64,000 bases of DNA from contig DEXQ01000008.1 of the NCBI GenBank assembly GCA_002364215.1, positions 365,706 to 429,705 of the forward strand. The letters are read 5' to 3'. Shown in pieces: positions 54,292-62,528 of the stretch (the stretch's first letter is position 1; every line of letters starts with the position of its first letter). The notes under the pieces were generated by a model. The model saw nothing but the letters and a program-made list of their open reading frames with translations. It did not search any database and was not told the DNA's origin. This stretch comes from Aequorivita sp. UBA3180. Lineage in GTDB: Bacteria; Bacteroidota; Bacteroidia; Flavobacteriales; Flavobacteriaceae. Made by a program: the position numbers and the translations under genes.

Positions 54292-55128
54292 TTACAACAA
54301 TGAGTTAAAGGCTCTCATTGCCGCTACCATATTTTCCAATCCGTCAGTTTCTTCTTCAAGCCCTGCATCTTCCGGAATAAAAATATGCTGACGGTCATGG
54401 TAGGAATATAGATTCCAATTTTCGTTATGATATTCCAAAGCAGTGAGGTTTTCTATCCAATCACCACTGTTTAAATACTGGCAGCTACCTTTATCTGTCA
54501 CAATCTTTTTTATGCATGGTTGATGGATGTGGCCACAGATTACATAATCAGACTCATTGTCAATTGCCAAATCGGTCGCGGTTTTTTCAAAATTGTCTAT
54601 GAATTTAATGGCAGATTTTACACTGTTTTTAATTTTCTTAGAAAGTGAATATTTTTCGCGACCCGCTTTTTCTAATAAATAATTTATAAACCTGTTGAAA
54701 AGAATCAATAGATCATAACCCCAACCACCAAGCTTAGCAATCCATTTGGCGTGCTGTACAGATGCATCAAACACATCGCCGTGAAAAAACCAGGCTTTTT
54801 TTCCGTCCAGATTGAGTATTAATTTATCACATATTTGAATATTGCCCATTTTGGTATTGCTAAACTTTCGTAGCTTTTCATCGTGGTTTCCTGTTATATA
54901 ATACACTTTTGTGCCTTTAGCGGCTAAGGACAAAATCTTTTTAATAATCAAAAGATGTGCTTTGGGAAAATAGCTTTTTCGGAACTGCCAGATATCAATA
55001 ATATCGCCATTCAAAATAATTTTTTTTGGCTTTACAGAGTTTAAATAGTGAAGAAGTTCTTTGGCGTGGCAGCCGTAAGTCCCCAAATGGACATCAGATA
55101 TTACAACAATTTCAACTTTTCTTTTCAA
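54292..55128 (-). CDS. LpxH-like metallophosphoesterase (UDP-2,3-diacylglucosamine diphosphatase)
   Basis: A 278-residue calcineurin-type phosphoesterase. Motifs in order: ISDVHLGTYG, LNGDIIDIWQF, ITGNHDEKLR, WFFHGDVFD and CGHIHQPCI. The fold and the FHGD and GHIHQP spacings fit the LpxH family, which removes UMP from UDP-2,3-diacylglucosamine in lipid A synthesis; specificity is inferred. No signal peptide. The gene ends 1 base before the end of the convergent FAD oxidase. Its promoter region is shared with aroC. Confidence 0.88.
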   Translation of the reverse strand: MKRKVEIVVISDVHLGTYGCHAKELLHYLNSVKPKKIILNGDIIDIWQFRKSYFPKAHLLIIKKILSLAAKGTKVYYITGNHDEKLRKFSNTKMGNIQICDKLILNLDGKKAWFFHGDVFDASVQHAKWIAKLGGWGYDLLILFNRFINYLLEKAGREKYSLSKKIKNSVKSAIKFIDNFEKTATDLAIDNESDYVICGHIHQPCIKKIVTDKGSCQYLNSGDWIENLTALEYHNENWNLYSYHDRQHIFIPEDAGLEEETDGLENMVAAMRAFNSLL

Positions 55129-55300
55129 TCATACATATTTACATTACAAATTTCTAGAATTCAACGAATAAATACTTTAAGTAAAAGTTATGATTAAAAG
55201 GCGAGAATGTTATTTGATGAACAGAATGTATTTTAAATATTATGAACAACGTTATTTTCATTATTCGTCCCTATCAATTACATTTGTTAAAAAGCAACCT

Positions 55301-56365
55301 ATGGCAGGCAATTCCTTTGGAAAAATTTTTAAACTCACCACCTTTGGCGAATCGCACGGTCCAGCCATCGGCGGTATTATAGAAGGCTGTCCCGCAGGAC
55401 TTTCACTGGATTTTGAAGCTATAAACGCAGAAATGCAACGTCGAAAACCCGGCCAATCCGCAATCGTTACCCAACGAAAGGAAGAGGACGAAGTAAAATT
55501 TCTCTCTGGCATATTTGAAGGAAAAACCACGGGAACGCCAATTGGCTTCACCATTGAAAACACAGACCAAAAAAGCAAGGATTACAGCCATATAAAGGAT
55601 ATTTACCGCCCTTCGCACGCAGATTATACGTACGATAAAAAATACGGAATACGTGATTATCGTGGCGGTGGACGCTCCTCTGCCCGCGAAACGGCTTGTA
55701 GGGTTGTGGCAGGTGCCATCGCAAAACAAATGCTTCAGCATATAAAAATCACCGCCTTTGTTTCTTCCGTAGGTGAAATTGAACTCAAAAAAAATTATTC
55801 CGAAGTTGATTTTTCAGAAATTGAAAAAAACCCCGTGCGTTGTCCCGATGCCGAAATGGCTTCAAAAATGGAGAGTTACATAAAATCAATCCGAAAAGAA
55901 GGAGATACCGTTGGCGGAACGGTTACTTGTGTTATCCAAAATGTACCTATTGGTCTGGGCGAGCCGGTTTTTGATAAATTGCATGCTGAGCTTGGCAAAG
56001 CAATGCTTTCAATAAATGCCGTAAAAGGTTTTGAATACGGAAGTGGTTTTTCGGGGACAAAAATGAAAGGTAGCCAGCACAATGATCAATTTAAAAAAGA
56101 CGGAAGCACAAAAACCAATCACAGCGGCGGAATACAGGGAGGAATAAGCAATAGCGAAGACATTTATTTCAAGGTAGCCTTTAAGCCCGTGGCCACCATT
56201 ATGCAAAAACAGGAAACCATAGACAGTAAAGGTGATAAAGCCGTGGCTGAAGGTAAGGGCCGTCACGATCCTTGCGTGGTGCCACGAGCAGTGCCCATTG
56301 TAGAGGCAATGGGTGCTTTGGTATTGGCAGATTTCTATTTATTGAATAAAATTTCAAAAATTTAA
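55301..56365 (+). CDS. aroC: Chorismate synthase
   Basis: A 354-residue enzyme, last step of the shikimate pathway, converting EPSP to chorismate with reduced FMN. Signatures: FGESHGPAIGGIIEGCPAG at the N-terminus, GGGRSSARETACRVVAGAI, HSGGIQGGISN, and the final GRHDPCVVPRAVPIVEAM. The frame is open to 55190, but ATG at 55301 (MAGNSFGKIFKLTT) is the standard start and the upstream 37 codons resemble no family member. Followed after 13 bases by the symporter gene. Confidence 0.96.
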   Translation: MAGNSFGKIFKLTTFGESHGPAIGGIIEGCPAGLSLDFEAINAEMQRRKPGQSAIVTQRKEEDEVKFLSGIFEGKTTGTPIGFTIENTDQKSKDYSHIKDIYRPSHADYTYDKKYGIRDYRGGGRSSARETACRVVAGAIAKQMLQHIKITAFVSSVGEIELKKNYSEVDFSEIEKNPVRCPDAEMASKMESYIKSIRKEGDTVGGTVTCVIQNVPIGLGEPVFDKLHAELGKAMLSINAVKGFEYGSGFSGTKMKGSQHNDQFKKDGSTKTNHSGGIQGGISNSEDIYFKVAFKPVATIMQKQETIDSKGDKAVAEGKGRHDPCVVPRAVPIVEAMGALVLADFYLLNKISKI

Positions 56366-56378
56366 AGACATATTTTTT

Positions 56379-57824
56379 ATGAAAAAACTCGCGCTACACT
56401 GGAAAATAATCATCGGATTGGTTTTAGGTATCATTTGGGCATTGCTTTCCAGCCAACTGGGATGGAGTGAATTTACCATAGATTGGATAGCGCCGTTTGG
56501 AAAAATTTTCATCAATCTTTTAAAGTTGATTGCCGTACCGCTTGTTTTAGTCTCAATAATTAGTGGAGTTGCAAATATTGGCGACCCCTCGAGTTTGGGA
56601 AGAATGGGAGGGAAGACCCTTTTGGCGTATTTGATTACCACACTTTTTGCCGTAAGCATGGGGCTTCTATTGGTAAACGTTATTAAGCCCGGAAAATTAA
56701 TTGACGAACAGAGTAGAATAGACAATAGAATAAGTTATGAAATCTGGGCCGCTTCCGAAGGCCACGAAATAAAGGATGGAATAAATTATCTGCAGGATCC
56801 CGATTTCTTTGAGCGCGCGCAAAAAATAACCGATCTTTCAAAAGGGGAACTTAAAGATGCTTCGGTAACCGAAAAAATGCAGACGGCTGAGAAAACCAAG
56901 GAATCAACACCTTTGCAGCCTTTGGTAGATATTGTACCTGAAAATTTCTTCTTTTCCTTGACAGACAATGGATTGATGCTGCAAATTATTTTCTTTGGAA
57001 TATTTTTCGGGGTGTGCCTGTTATTGATTCCGAATGAAAAATCAAAACCTGTTACAGATTTTATGGACAGTGCCATGGAAGTATTTCTAAAAATGGTGGA
57101 TTTGGTAATGCAGGCAGCGCCATTTTTCGTATTTGCACTTTTGGCGGGTGTTGTGAGCAAAATGGCCGGGGACGATATAAGCAAAGTTTATGAAATATTT
57201 AAAGGACTAAGCTGGTATTCCCTTACCGTTTTTCTAGGGCTTATGCTGATGATTTTCCTTATATATCCGTTGTTGGTTAAAATATTTGTGAAGAAAATAC
57301 CCTATAAAGGCTTTTTTAAAGCAATGGCACCTGCGCAGACTTTGGCTTTTTCAACTTCTAGTAGCGCAGCAACCCTGCCAGTTACGATGGAGTGTGTGGA
57401 AGAAAACTTAGGAGTGGATAAAAAAATAACAAGCTTCGTGTTGCCAATTGGTGCTACGGTGAATATGGACGGAACTTGCCTTTACCAAGCCGTAGCGGTT
57501 GTTTTTCTTGCCCAGTTGCATATGATTGATTTGACGCTTGGACAACAGCTTACAATAGTCCTAACAGCCACCTTGGCATCCATTGGTTCTGCGGCCGTGC
57601 CAAGTGCCGGACTGGTAATGCTTATTATTGTTTTGGAATCTGTAGGACTAAACCCTGCTTGGATAGCAATCATCTTCCCTGTGGATAGAATTTTGGATAT
57701 GTTCCGCACGGTTGTAAACGTTACGGGAGATGCTACCGTTTGTACCATTATTGCAAAAGGGGAGGACATGTTAAATTATGTTCCGCACGACAACCCTTCG
57801 GAGACTTTTGATTTGGATTCGTAA
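56379..57824 (+). CDS. Dicarboxylate/amino acid:cation symporter (DAACS)
   Basis: A 481-residue inner-membrane symporter of the GltP/DctA/EAAT family. Seen: AVPLVLVSIISGVANIGDPS (about 48-67), the serine-rich reentrant loop STSSSAATLPVT and NMDGTCLYQAVAVVFLAQ, whose NMDGT is the Na+/substrate site. A hydrophilic insertion (about 110-180) separates the first three helices from the core, longer than in E. coli GltP. Substrate may be glutamate, aspartate or C4-dicarboxylates. It is 13 bases after aroC and may be co-transcribed by proximity only. Confidence 0.92.
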   Translation: MKKLALHWKIIIGLVLGIIWALLSSQLGWSEFTIDWIAPFGKIFINLLKLIAVPLVLVSIISGVANIGDPSSLGRMGGKTLLAYLITTLFAVSMGLLLVNVIKPGKLIDEQSRIDNRISYEIWAASEGHEIKDGINYLQDPDFFERAQKITDLSKGELKDASVTEKMQTAEKTKESTPLQPLVDIVPENFFFSLTDNGLMLQIIFFGIFFGVCLLLIPNEKSKPVTDFMDSAMEVFLKMVDLVMQAAPFFVFALLAGVVSKMAGDDISKVYEIFKGLSWYSLTVFLGLMLMIFLIYPLLVKIFVKKIPYKGFFKAMAPAQTLAFSTSSSAATLPVTMECVEENLGVDKKITSFVLPIGATVNMDGTCLYQAVAVVFLAQLHMIDLTLGQQLTIVLTATLASIGSAAVPSAGLVMLIIVLESVGLNPAWIAIIFPVDRILDMFRTVVNVTGDATVCTIIAKGEDMLNYVPHDNPSETFDLDS

Positions 57825-57879
57825 CATTTTCTCAATAGTTTCTTAAGAATAGAATAACCTTTTCAATAAAATGTAAACG

Positions 57880-57887
57880 TAATTTTG
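57880..57887 (+). promoter_or_regulatory. Putative -7 box for the lamin-tail gene
   Basis: TAATTTTG matches TAnnTTTG exactly, 133 bases before the ATG. No TTG box at the right spacing. Confidence 0.3.
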
Positions 57888-58001
57888 CTTTCCCAGGTTT
57901 ACTATTAAAAATATGTTGCAAGAAATATTAATTTATATTAAATTAGATTTCTCCCCAGAAGCATAGACCCAATCTATATTTCTGAACCCTTGCCTTCTTA
58001 G

Positions 58002-58018
58002 CTATGTAAATTACATAG
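58002..58018. promoter_or_regulatory. 17-bp palindrome next to the lamin-tail gene start
   Basis: CTATGTAA-A-TTACATAG, perfect 8-bp arms around one base, ending 2 bases before the ATG at 58021. It could be a repressor site or an RNA stem hiding the translation start. Confidence 0.5.
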
Positions 58019-58020
58019 TT

Positions 58021-58821
58021 ATGAGAAAATCACTTTTATTCTTTGTTATTGCAGCTATTGCAACCGTATCTTATTGCCAAGTTGGCATTGGTACCACCAC
58101 ACCATCACCTGCGTCCATGCTTGAAGTAAGTAGCACTTCAGATGGGGGTACTACCTATAAAGGGTTTATGCCTCCACGTGCTCCTAATGTAGCTGCGCGG
58201 GATGCAATTAATGCAGGTTATTCAGATTTTGGGCTAACCATTTTTTTATTGGATTACCCTAATAATCAAGGGTGTTTGCAAATGTGGGATGGGGATAGTT
58301 GGGAGTCAATCCATTGCGTTACTCTTGCCAGCCCAGTGGCCTGGATTAATGAATTTCATTACGATAATAGTGGAACCGACACTGGTGAGTTTATTGAAAT
58401 AGCAGGCCCTGCAGGCTTAGACTTAAGTACTTATTCAATAGAACTTTATAATGGAGCGAATGGTCAAGTTTATACTATAACCAATCTAGCGGGAATAATT
58501 CCAAACCAATCAAATGGGATTGGAACGCTTAGTTTTACATACCCAACAGATGGAATCCAAAATGGTTCTCCTGATGGAATCGCCTTAATTGATTCTGGAT
58601 CGGTACTTTATTTTATTAGTTATGAAGGATCGTTTACAGCTATCAATGGCACGGCAGTAGGTTTGACTTCCACAGATATTGGTGTTTCGGAACCGGCAAA
58701 TACTCCTGTCGGACAGTCCCTTCAACTCACCGGCACGGGCCGTCAATACCACGACTTCTCTTGGAGCGCGCCGGCTGCTGAATCGCCGGGCGGCATTAAT
58801 GCGGGGCAGACCATTAATTAA
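58021..58821 (+). CDS. Lamin-tail (LTD) domain exported protein
   Basis: A 266-residue exported protein. Signal peptide MRKSLLFFVIAAIATVSYC, then the GIGTTTPSPASMLEVSST repeat common at the start of Flavobacteriaceae surface proteins, a middle region, and a lamin-tail domain (about 108-260: WINEFHYDNSGTDTGEFIEI, DLSTYSIELYNGANGQVY). The protein ends in SPGGINAGQTIN with no visible type A sorting domain, so it may be secreted another way. Function unknown. It is flanked by convergent and divergent genes and so is a single transcription unit. Confidence 0.85.
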   Translation: MRKSLLFFVIAAIATVSYCQVGIGTTTPSPASMLEVSSTSDGGTTYKGFMPPRAPNVAARDAINAGYSDFGLTIFLLDYPNNQGCLQMWDGDSWESIHCVTLASPVAWINEFHYDNSGTDTGEFIEIAGPAGLDLSTYSIELYNGANGQVYTITNLAGIIPNQSNGIGTLSFTYPTDGIQNGSPDGIALIDSGSVLYFISYEGSFTAINGTAVGLTSTDIGVSEPANTPVGQSLQLTGTGRQYHDFSWSAPAAESPGGINAGQTIN

Positions 58822-58887
58822 AAAAAAATGGACTAAATGCGTTATGATATTTGTTTAGCTGAAAAAATTATTATATAGAAAACGGAA

Positions 58888-59292
58888 TTATAAGAATTTA
58901 TCCTTGAGCTTTGCAGTCGGTATCATACAACTTTCCTTTTTCCCAAACCACTTATAGCGGTTTCTTGCAATATAATCGTACACTGCATTTCTGATGAATT
59001 TTGGCACAACCATAAACCCAAAAAGTAGGGGATAAGCGCCCGAAAGGTATTTGGCTATACGAAGCGCCGCCGAGGATTTTTCGTAATGTTTTTCGCCATC
59101 AATAAGAATGATGGAATCTACTTTTGAAGTATCTATATTGAATTTTGAAATCAGTTGTTGACCAATTTCACTTTGAAGCGCTGCAAATTTGAAAAGGTTC
59201 TTTTTATCGCGTTTAATGATATAAGTAACCGCGCCGTTGCAGAGATTGCAAACGCCGTCGAAGAGGATTATTTTGTGGTCTTTACTTTTCAT
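58888..59292 (-). CDS. DCC-family thiol-disulfide oxidoreductase-like protein (DUF393)
   Basis: A 134-residue soluble protein with the eponymous DGVCNLCNG motif (DxxCxxC) at about 12-20, followed by RDKKNLFKFAALQS and a C-terminal YDYIARNRYKWFGKK. The family is thioredoxin-like with no proven substrate. It lies 70 bases downstream of mutS2 on the same strand, separated by an inverted repeat. Confidence 0.92.
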   Translation of the reverse strand: MKSKDHKIILFDGVCNLCNGAVTYIIKRDKKNLFKFAALQSEIGQQLISKFNIDTSKVDSIILIDGEKHYEKSSAALRIAKYLSGAYPLLFGFMVVPKFIRNAVYDYIARNRYKWFGKKESCMIPTAKLKDKFL

Positions 59293-59301
59293 AAATAGTA
59301 T

Positions 59302-59346
59302 TCAGTCGCAGTCTCAGTTAGCAGTTTCACTGAAAACTGCGACTGA
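59302..59346. repeat. Inverted repeat (TCAGTCGCAGT type) between mutS2 and the DCC gene
   Basis: TCAGTCGCAGT (59302-59312) and ACTGCGACTGA (59336-59346) are perfect 11-bp arms with a 23-base loop, preceded by further CAGTTTTCAGT-like units. It could end mutS2 transcription, but the internal ACTGAAAAC repetition looks like a dispersed element. Confidence 0.55.
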
Positions 59347-59362
59347 AAACTGAAAACTTTTT

Positions 59363-61537
59363 TCAGACTTTTTCAAGTTCTTCCAAACTAACATTCGTTG
59401 TAAACATTCCATAATTCACAATGGCCTTATTTTTTTCAATGGTATCAATCGTGCCGATTGCCCGGCCGTCAATCATGCGTACTCTGTCGCCAATTTTAAG
59501 TGTAACTTTCGGTTTTGGCGGAGGTAGCTTTTTAGCCTTCTCCTTTTCCTCTTTTTTTCGTTCGCGGATTACTTCAACCTTTTTTTCAACTTCTTTTATA
59601 ATTTTTTGCTCCTTCGCTTTTACGGCTTTTTTGACTTTGGGCGCCAGCTTTTTGCGTTTGCTGTTTTCAATCATCACAAGTTTCATCAACTCGTCAATCA
59701 ATTGCTTTTTCTGCTTGTTGTTGAAATATTTCTCAGAAAGCACATCAACCTTTTTTCCCAGACTGATGAGTTTTTGGTTAGCGTCAAACAATTCCTGATA
59801 GCTTTCCAGCTTTTCCTGAACCCGCGCGTTTACCTCTTCCAGTTGCTTGCTTTCAATCCGTGCCTTTTGTTCTTCGGTTTTTAAAGATTCCGAAGTTTTC
59901 CGAAGATTGCTCCGCTCTTTTTGAAGATTGGCTATGGTCTTGTCAAAGCGCACTTTACCGCGTTCAATCTTCTTTTTCGCTTTGTTGATTAAACTGTACG
60001 GAATACCGTTTTTCTGCGCAACCTCAAAGGTATAGCTGCTTCCCGCTTCGCCCAAGTGCAACTGGTACAACGGCTCCAGCGATTTATTATCGAACTGCAT
60101 ATTTGCATTGATGGCGTTCGGCAGTTCATTGGCCAATAATTTAAGATTGGTGTAATGCGTCGTGATTATCCCGAAAGCTTCGCGCTCGTAAAAAACCTCC
60201 AAAAACGTTTCGGCCAAAGCCCCGCCGAGTTCCGGATCGCTTCCGGTTCCAAATTCATCAATAAGAAAAAGGGTTTTGTTGTTACACTTTTTCAGGAATT
60301 GGTTCATCTTTTTTAATCTATAGCTATAGGTACTCAGGTGGTTTTCGATGGATTGGTTATCGCCAATATCTGTCAAAACTCGTTTGAAAAAGCACATTTC
60401 GCTTTGCGGCTCAGCAGAAATCAAAAGCCCGCTTTGTAGCATCACCTGCAAAAGCCCAACGGTTTTTAATGTGATACTTTTCCCGCCGGCGTTGGGTCCG
60501 GAGATTACAATGATGCGTTTTTCCGGAACCAATTCAATGCGCTGCGGAAATGTTTTTTCTTTCCGTTTGTTATTTGAAACCAGCAACAGCGGGTGATAGG
60601 CCTTTATTAAAGAAATTTTTTTCTCGGAAACGATAATCGGCAACACGCCGTTTATTTTCAACGCATATTTCGCCTTGGCATAGAGCACGTCCATCGCAAT
60701 CAAGTATTCCTGATAGCTCGCCAAAAGCGATGCATGCGGCCGTACAAATTCTGTCATCGCCTTTAAAATGCGCTTTATTTCTTCGTCTTCCTCATATAAA
60801 AGATTGCTGAGCTCGTTAGCGTATTCCAGCGTTTCCTGCGGTTCAATATAAACAATGCTTCCCGTTTTTGAACTGCCCAACACGGCGCCTTTCACTTTTT
60901 TGCGGTGCATTGCCCTTACGGCCAGCACACGACGGTTCTCTACCACCGACTCGCGAATTTCATCCAAATAATCACTCTGTGTGTATTGTGAAAGGGCTTT
61001 TGTGAAAGAGGAATTAATTTTTCCCTTTACCACGTTCAATCTTCTGCGAATGGCGCCAAGTTCCGTGGAAGCTTCGTCCTTTATTTCGCCGTATTTGTCA
61101 ACGCGTTTGTTGATTTCTTCGGAAATGATCGAAGTATAATTTACTTCTTCTGAAAAGGAATTCAAATGAATATAAAACTCTTCAAATTTTTTAAAGAATT
61201 TCAGAAGAATCCGCGTGGTTTCAGAAATGGATAGAATTTTTCGGAAACCCGAAATTTCCAAACTGCTGTTTTCAATTTCAAGCAAACGCAGCTCTCTAAA
61301 AATTGGATCGAACCCGTGGTTTGGGATGCGGTTTTCTCCATCAAAAGAGGCCGTGAATTCTTTTACGCGTTTCAGTTCCGGCTCAATTTCATCAAAATCC
61401 TTAAAAGGAGAAATAGAAAGTACACTTTCCTTTCCGGGCTCTGTAACACAGAATTCAGCAACCTGCCGAAGCACGGCAGGAAATTCTAAATCCTCTAAAG
61501 TTTTACTGTCAATACGGGCTTTCCGTTTTATTTCCAT
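59363..61537 (-). CDS. mutS2: MutS2-family ATPase/endonuclease
   Basis: A 724-residue protein. Family order: helical lever/clamp region (about 60-300), a MutS ATPase domain (about 320-510) with Walker A GPNAGGKSITLKT, ST-FS region, DEFGTGSDPELGGAL (Walker B) and TTHY, then a coiled coil and a basic KOW-like end (KIGDRVRMIDGRAIGTI, about 665). The C-terminal Smr domain is not obvious. MutS2 acts on stalled ribosomes and branched DNA rather than in mismatch repair. ATG at 61561 is the longest start, but the exact -7 box at 61563-61570 is 2 bases from it, so the second Met (MEIKRK) at 61537 is preferred. Confidence 0.9.
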   Translation of the reverse strand: MEIKRKARIDSKTLEDLEFPAVLRQVAEFCVTEPGKESVLSISPFKDFDEIEPELKRVKEFTASFDGENRIPNHGFDPIFRELRLLEIENSSLEISGFRKILSISETTRILLKFFKKFEEFYIHLNSFSEEVNYTSIISEEINKRVDKYGEIKDEASTELGAIRRRLNVVKGKINSSFTKALSQYTQSDYLDEIRESVVENRRVLAVRAMHRKKVKGAVLGSSKTGSIVYIEPQETLEYANELSNLLYEEDEEIKRILKAMTEFVRPHASLLASYQEYLIAMDVLYAKAKYALKINGVLPIIVSEKKISLIKAYHPLLLVSNNKRKEKTFPQRIELVPEKRIIVISGPNAGGKSITLKTVGLLQVMLQSGLLISAEPQSEMCFFKRVLTDIGDNQSIENHLSTYSYRLKKMNQFLKKCNNKTLFLIDEFGTGSDPELGGALAETFLEVFYEREAFGIITTHYTNLKLLANELPNAINANMQFDNKSLEPLYQLHLGEAGSSYTFEVAQKNGIPYSLINKAKKKIERGKVRFDKTIANLQKERSNLRKTSESLKTEEQKARIESKQLEEVNARVQEKLESYQELFDANQKLISLGKKVDVLSEKYFNNKQKKQLIDELMKLVMIENSKRKKLAPKVKKAVKAKEQKIIKEVEKKVEVIRERKKEEKEKAKKLPPPKPKVTLKIGDRVRMIDGRAIGTIDTIEKNKAIVNYGMFTTNVSLEELEKV

Positions 61538-61562
61538 TAATTTTACTTTTTCAGCAATCATA

Positions 61563-61570
61563 CAAAAGTA
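61563..61570 (-). promoter_or_regulatory. Putative -7 box for mutS2
   Basis: Minus strand TACTTTTG, exact TAnnTTTG. A transcript starting a few bases downstream would pass the first ATG (61561), leaving a leader of roughly 20 bases before ATG 61537. Confidence 0.35.
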
Positions 61571-61576
61571 ACAATA

Positions 61577-62242
61577 ATGGAGGTAACAATTGAGCCGGGT
61601 TGGAAAGCCATTTTAAAAGATGAGTTCGAAAAACCCTATTTCAAGAATTTAGTTGAATTTGTAAGGAAAGAATATGCTTCTACCACATGTTTTCCTTCGG
61701 GAAAGCAGATTTTTTCAGCCTTCAACCACACACCCTTTGATGAAGTGAAAGTTGTGATAATCGGCCAGGACCCATATCACGGACCGGGGCAAGCCCACGG
61801 TCTATGTTTTTCGGTAGGCAAAGAAGAAGCTATGCCGCCTTCGCTTAAAAATATTTTTGAAGAGATACGGACCGATGTGGGTACGGCCATTCCGAACAAC
61901 GGAAATTTGCAACGTTGGGCGGACCAAGGCGTTTTGCTTTTAAATGCCACGTTGACGGTTCGGGCGCACCAAGCGGGAAGCCATCAAAATAAGGGATGGG
62001 AAAAATTTACGGATGCCGTAATCGAAAAACTTTCAACGGAAAGGGAAGGTCTGGTTTTTATGCTTTGGGGCGGGCCGGCAAAGAAGAAAGGGGCTAAGGT
62101 TGATTCTTCAAAACATCTGGTGCTGACTAGTGGACATCCATCGCCATTAGCCGCAAATAGAGGCTATTGGTTTGGCAACAAACACTTCAGTAAGGCAAAT
62201 GAATTTTTAAAGGAAAAGGGAAAAGTTCCTATTAATTGGTAG
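61577..62242 (+). CDS. ung: Uracil-DNA glycosylase
   Basis: A 221-residue family 1 enzyme that removes uracil from DNA. Catalytic Asp65 is in VIIGQDPYHGPGQAHG; LLLNATLTVRAHQAGSHQNKG follows, and the minor-groove loop SGHPSPLAANRGYWFG contains the catalytic His. Length is normal for bacterial Ung. It starts 16 bases from the mutS2 frame in the opposite direction, so the two repair genes share a divergent promoter region. Confidence 0.97.
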   Translation: MEVTIEPGWKAILKDEFEKPYFKNLVEFVRKEYASTTCFPSGKQIFSAFNHTPFDEVKVVIIGQDPYHGPGQAHGLCFSVGKEEAMPPSLKNIFEEIRTDVGTAIPNNGNLQRWADQGVLLLNATLTVRAHQAGSHQNKGWEKFTDAVIEKLSTEREGLVFMLWGGPAKKKGAKVDSSKHLVLTSGHPSPLAANRGYWFGNKHFSKANEFLKEKGKVPINW

Positions 62243-62340
62243 TGCTTCGGCTTCGCTCAGCAACATTTTTGGAAGAAATTCTCAGCAACCTTAAAAAAGG
62301 AAAGCCTAAATAAACAATTAGAAATAAAATTAAATAATTA
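62243..62340. repeat. AT-rich spacer after ung with a CTCAGCAAC direct repeat
   Basis: CTCAGCAAC occurs at 62256-62264 and again at 62281-62289, 25 bases apart. The first copy is preceded by GCTTCGGCTTCG. No gene or strong plus-strand terminator is seen for ung. Confidence 0.45.
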
Positions 62341-62373
62341 AAGAATAGAAACGGGGAGAAATTTTCTATTCTT
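62341..62373 (-). terminator. Terminator of the 35-aa microprotein gene
   Basis: Perfect 11-bp stem AAGAATAGAAA / TTTCTATTCTT with an 11-base loop. On the minus strand it overlaps the microprotein stop codon (62366-62368) and is followed by a T-rich tract TAATTATTTAATTTTATTT. Confidence 0.55.
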
Positions 62374-62473
62374 CTTCAGGTGTTTCGGGTTCTGTGGCGT
62401 CGTTGCAGCTAAACTGCAATAGCAAAAAGTTTGTGACTAATAACGCCCCCAGAACGATTAAGAAAGTAGTCAT
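62366..62473 (-). CDS. Single-pass membrane microprotein (35 aa)
   Basis: The minus strand reads MTTFLIVLGALLVTNFLLLQ and ends FSCNDATEPETPEEE. One hydrophobic helix (about 3-21) is followed by FSC and an acidic tail. It resembles an undersized lipoprotein (the FSCN could be a lipobox) or a small membrane peptide. The match between the stop codon and a terminator stem, and the lack of coding potential on the other strand, support it as a real gene. No family was recognised, and no promoter is clear. Confidence 0.55.
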   Translation of the reverse strand: MTTFLIVLGALLVTNFLLLQFSCNDATEPETPEEE

Positions 62474-62528
62474 AATAGTTGTTTTTATATAAACAAGATG
62501 CACTTAGCTCGGTAGGGTTGCGTAAATA

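Noticed and set aside
55190..55300. N-terminal 37-codon extension of chorismate synthase
   Set aside because: The standard start MAGNSFGKIF is at 55301; the upstream codons have no counterpart in the family and probably lie in the promoter region shared with the LpxH-like gene.
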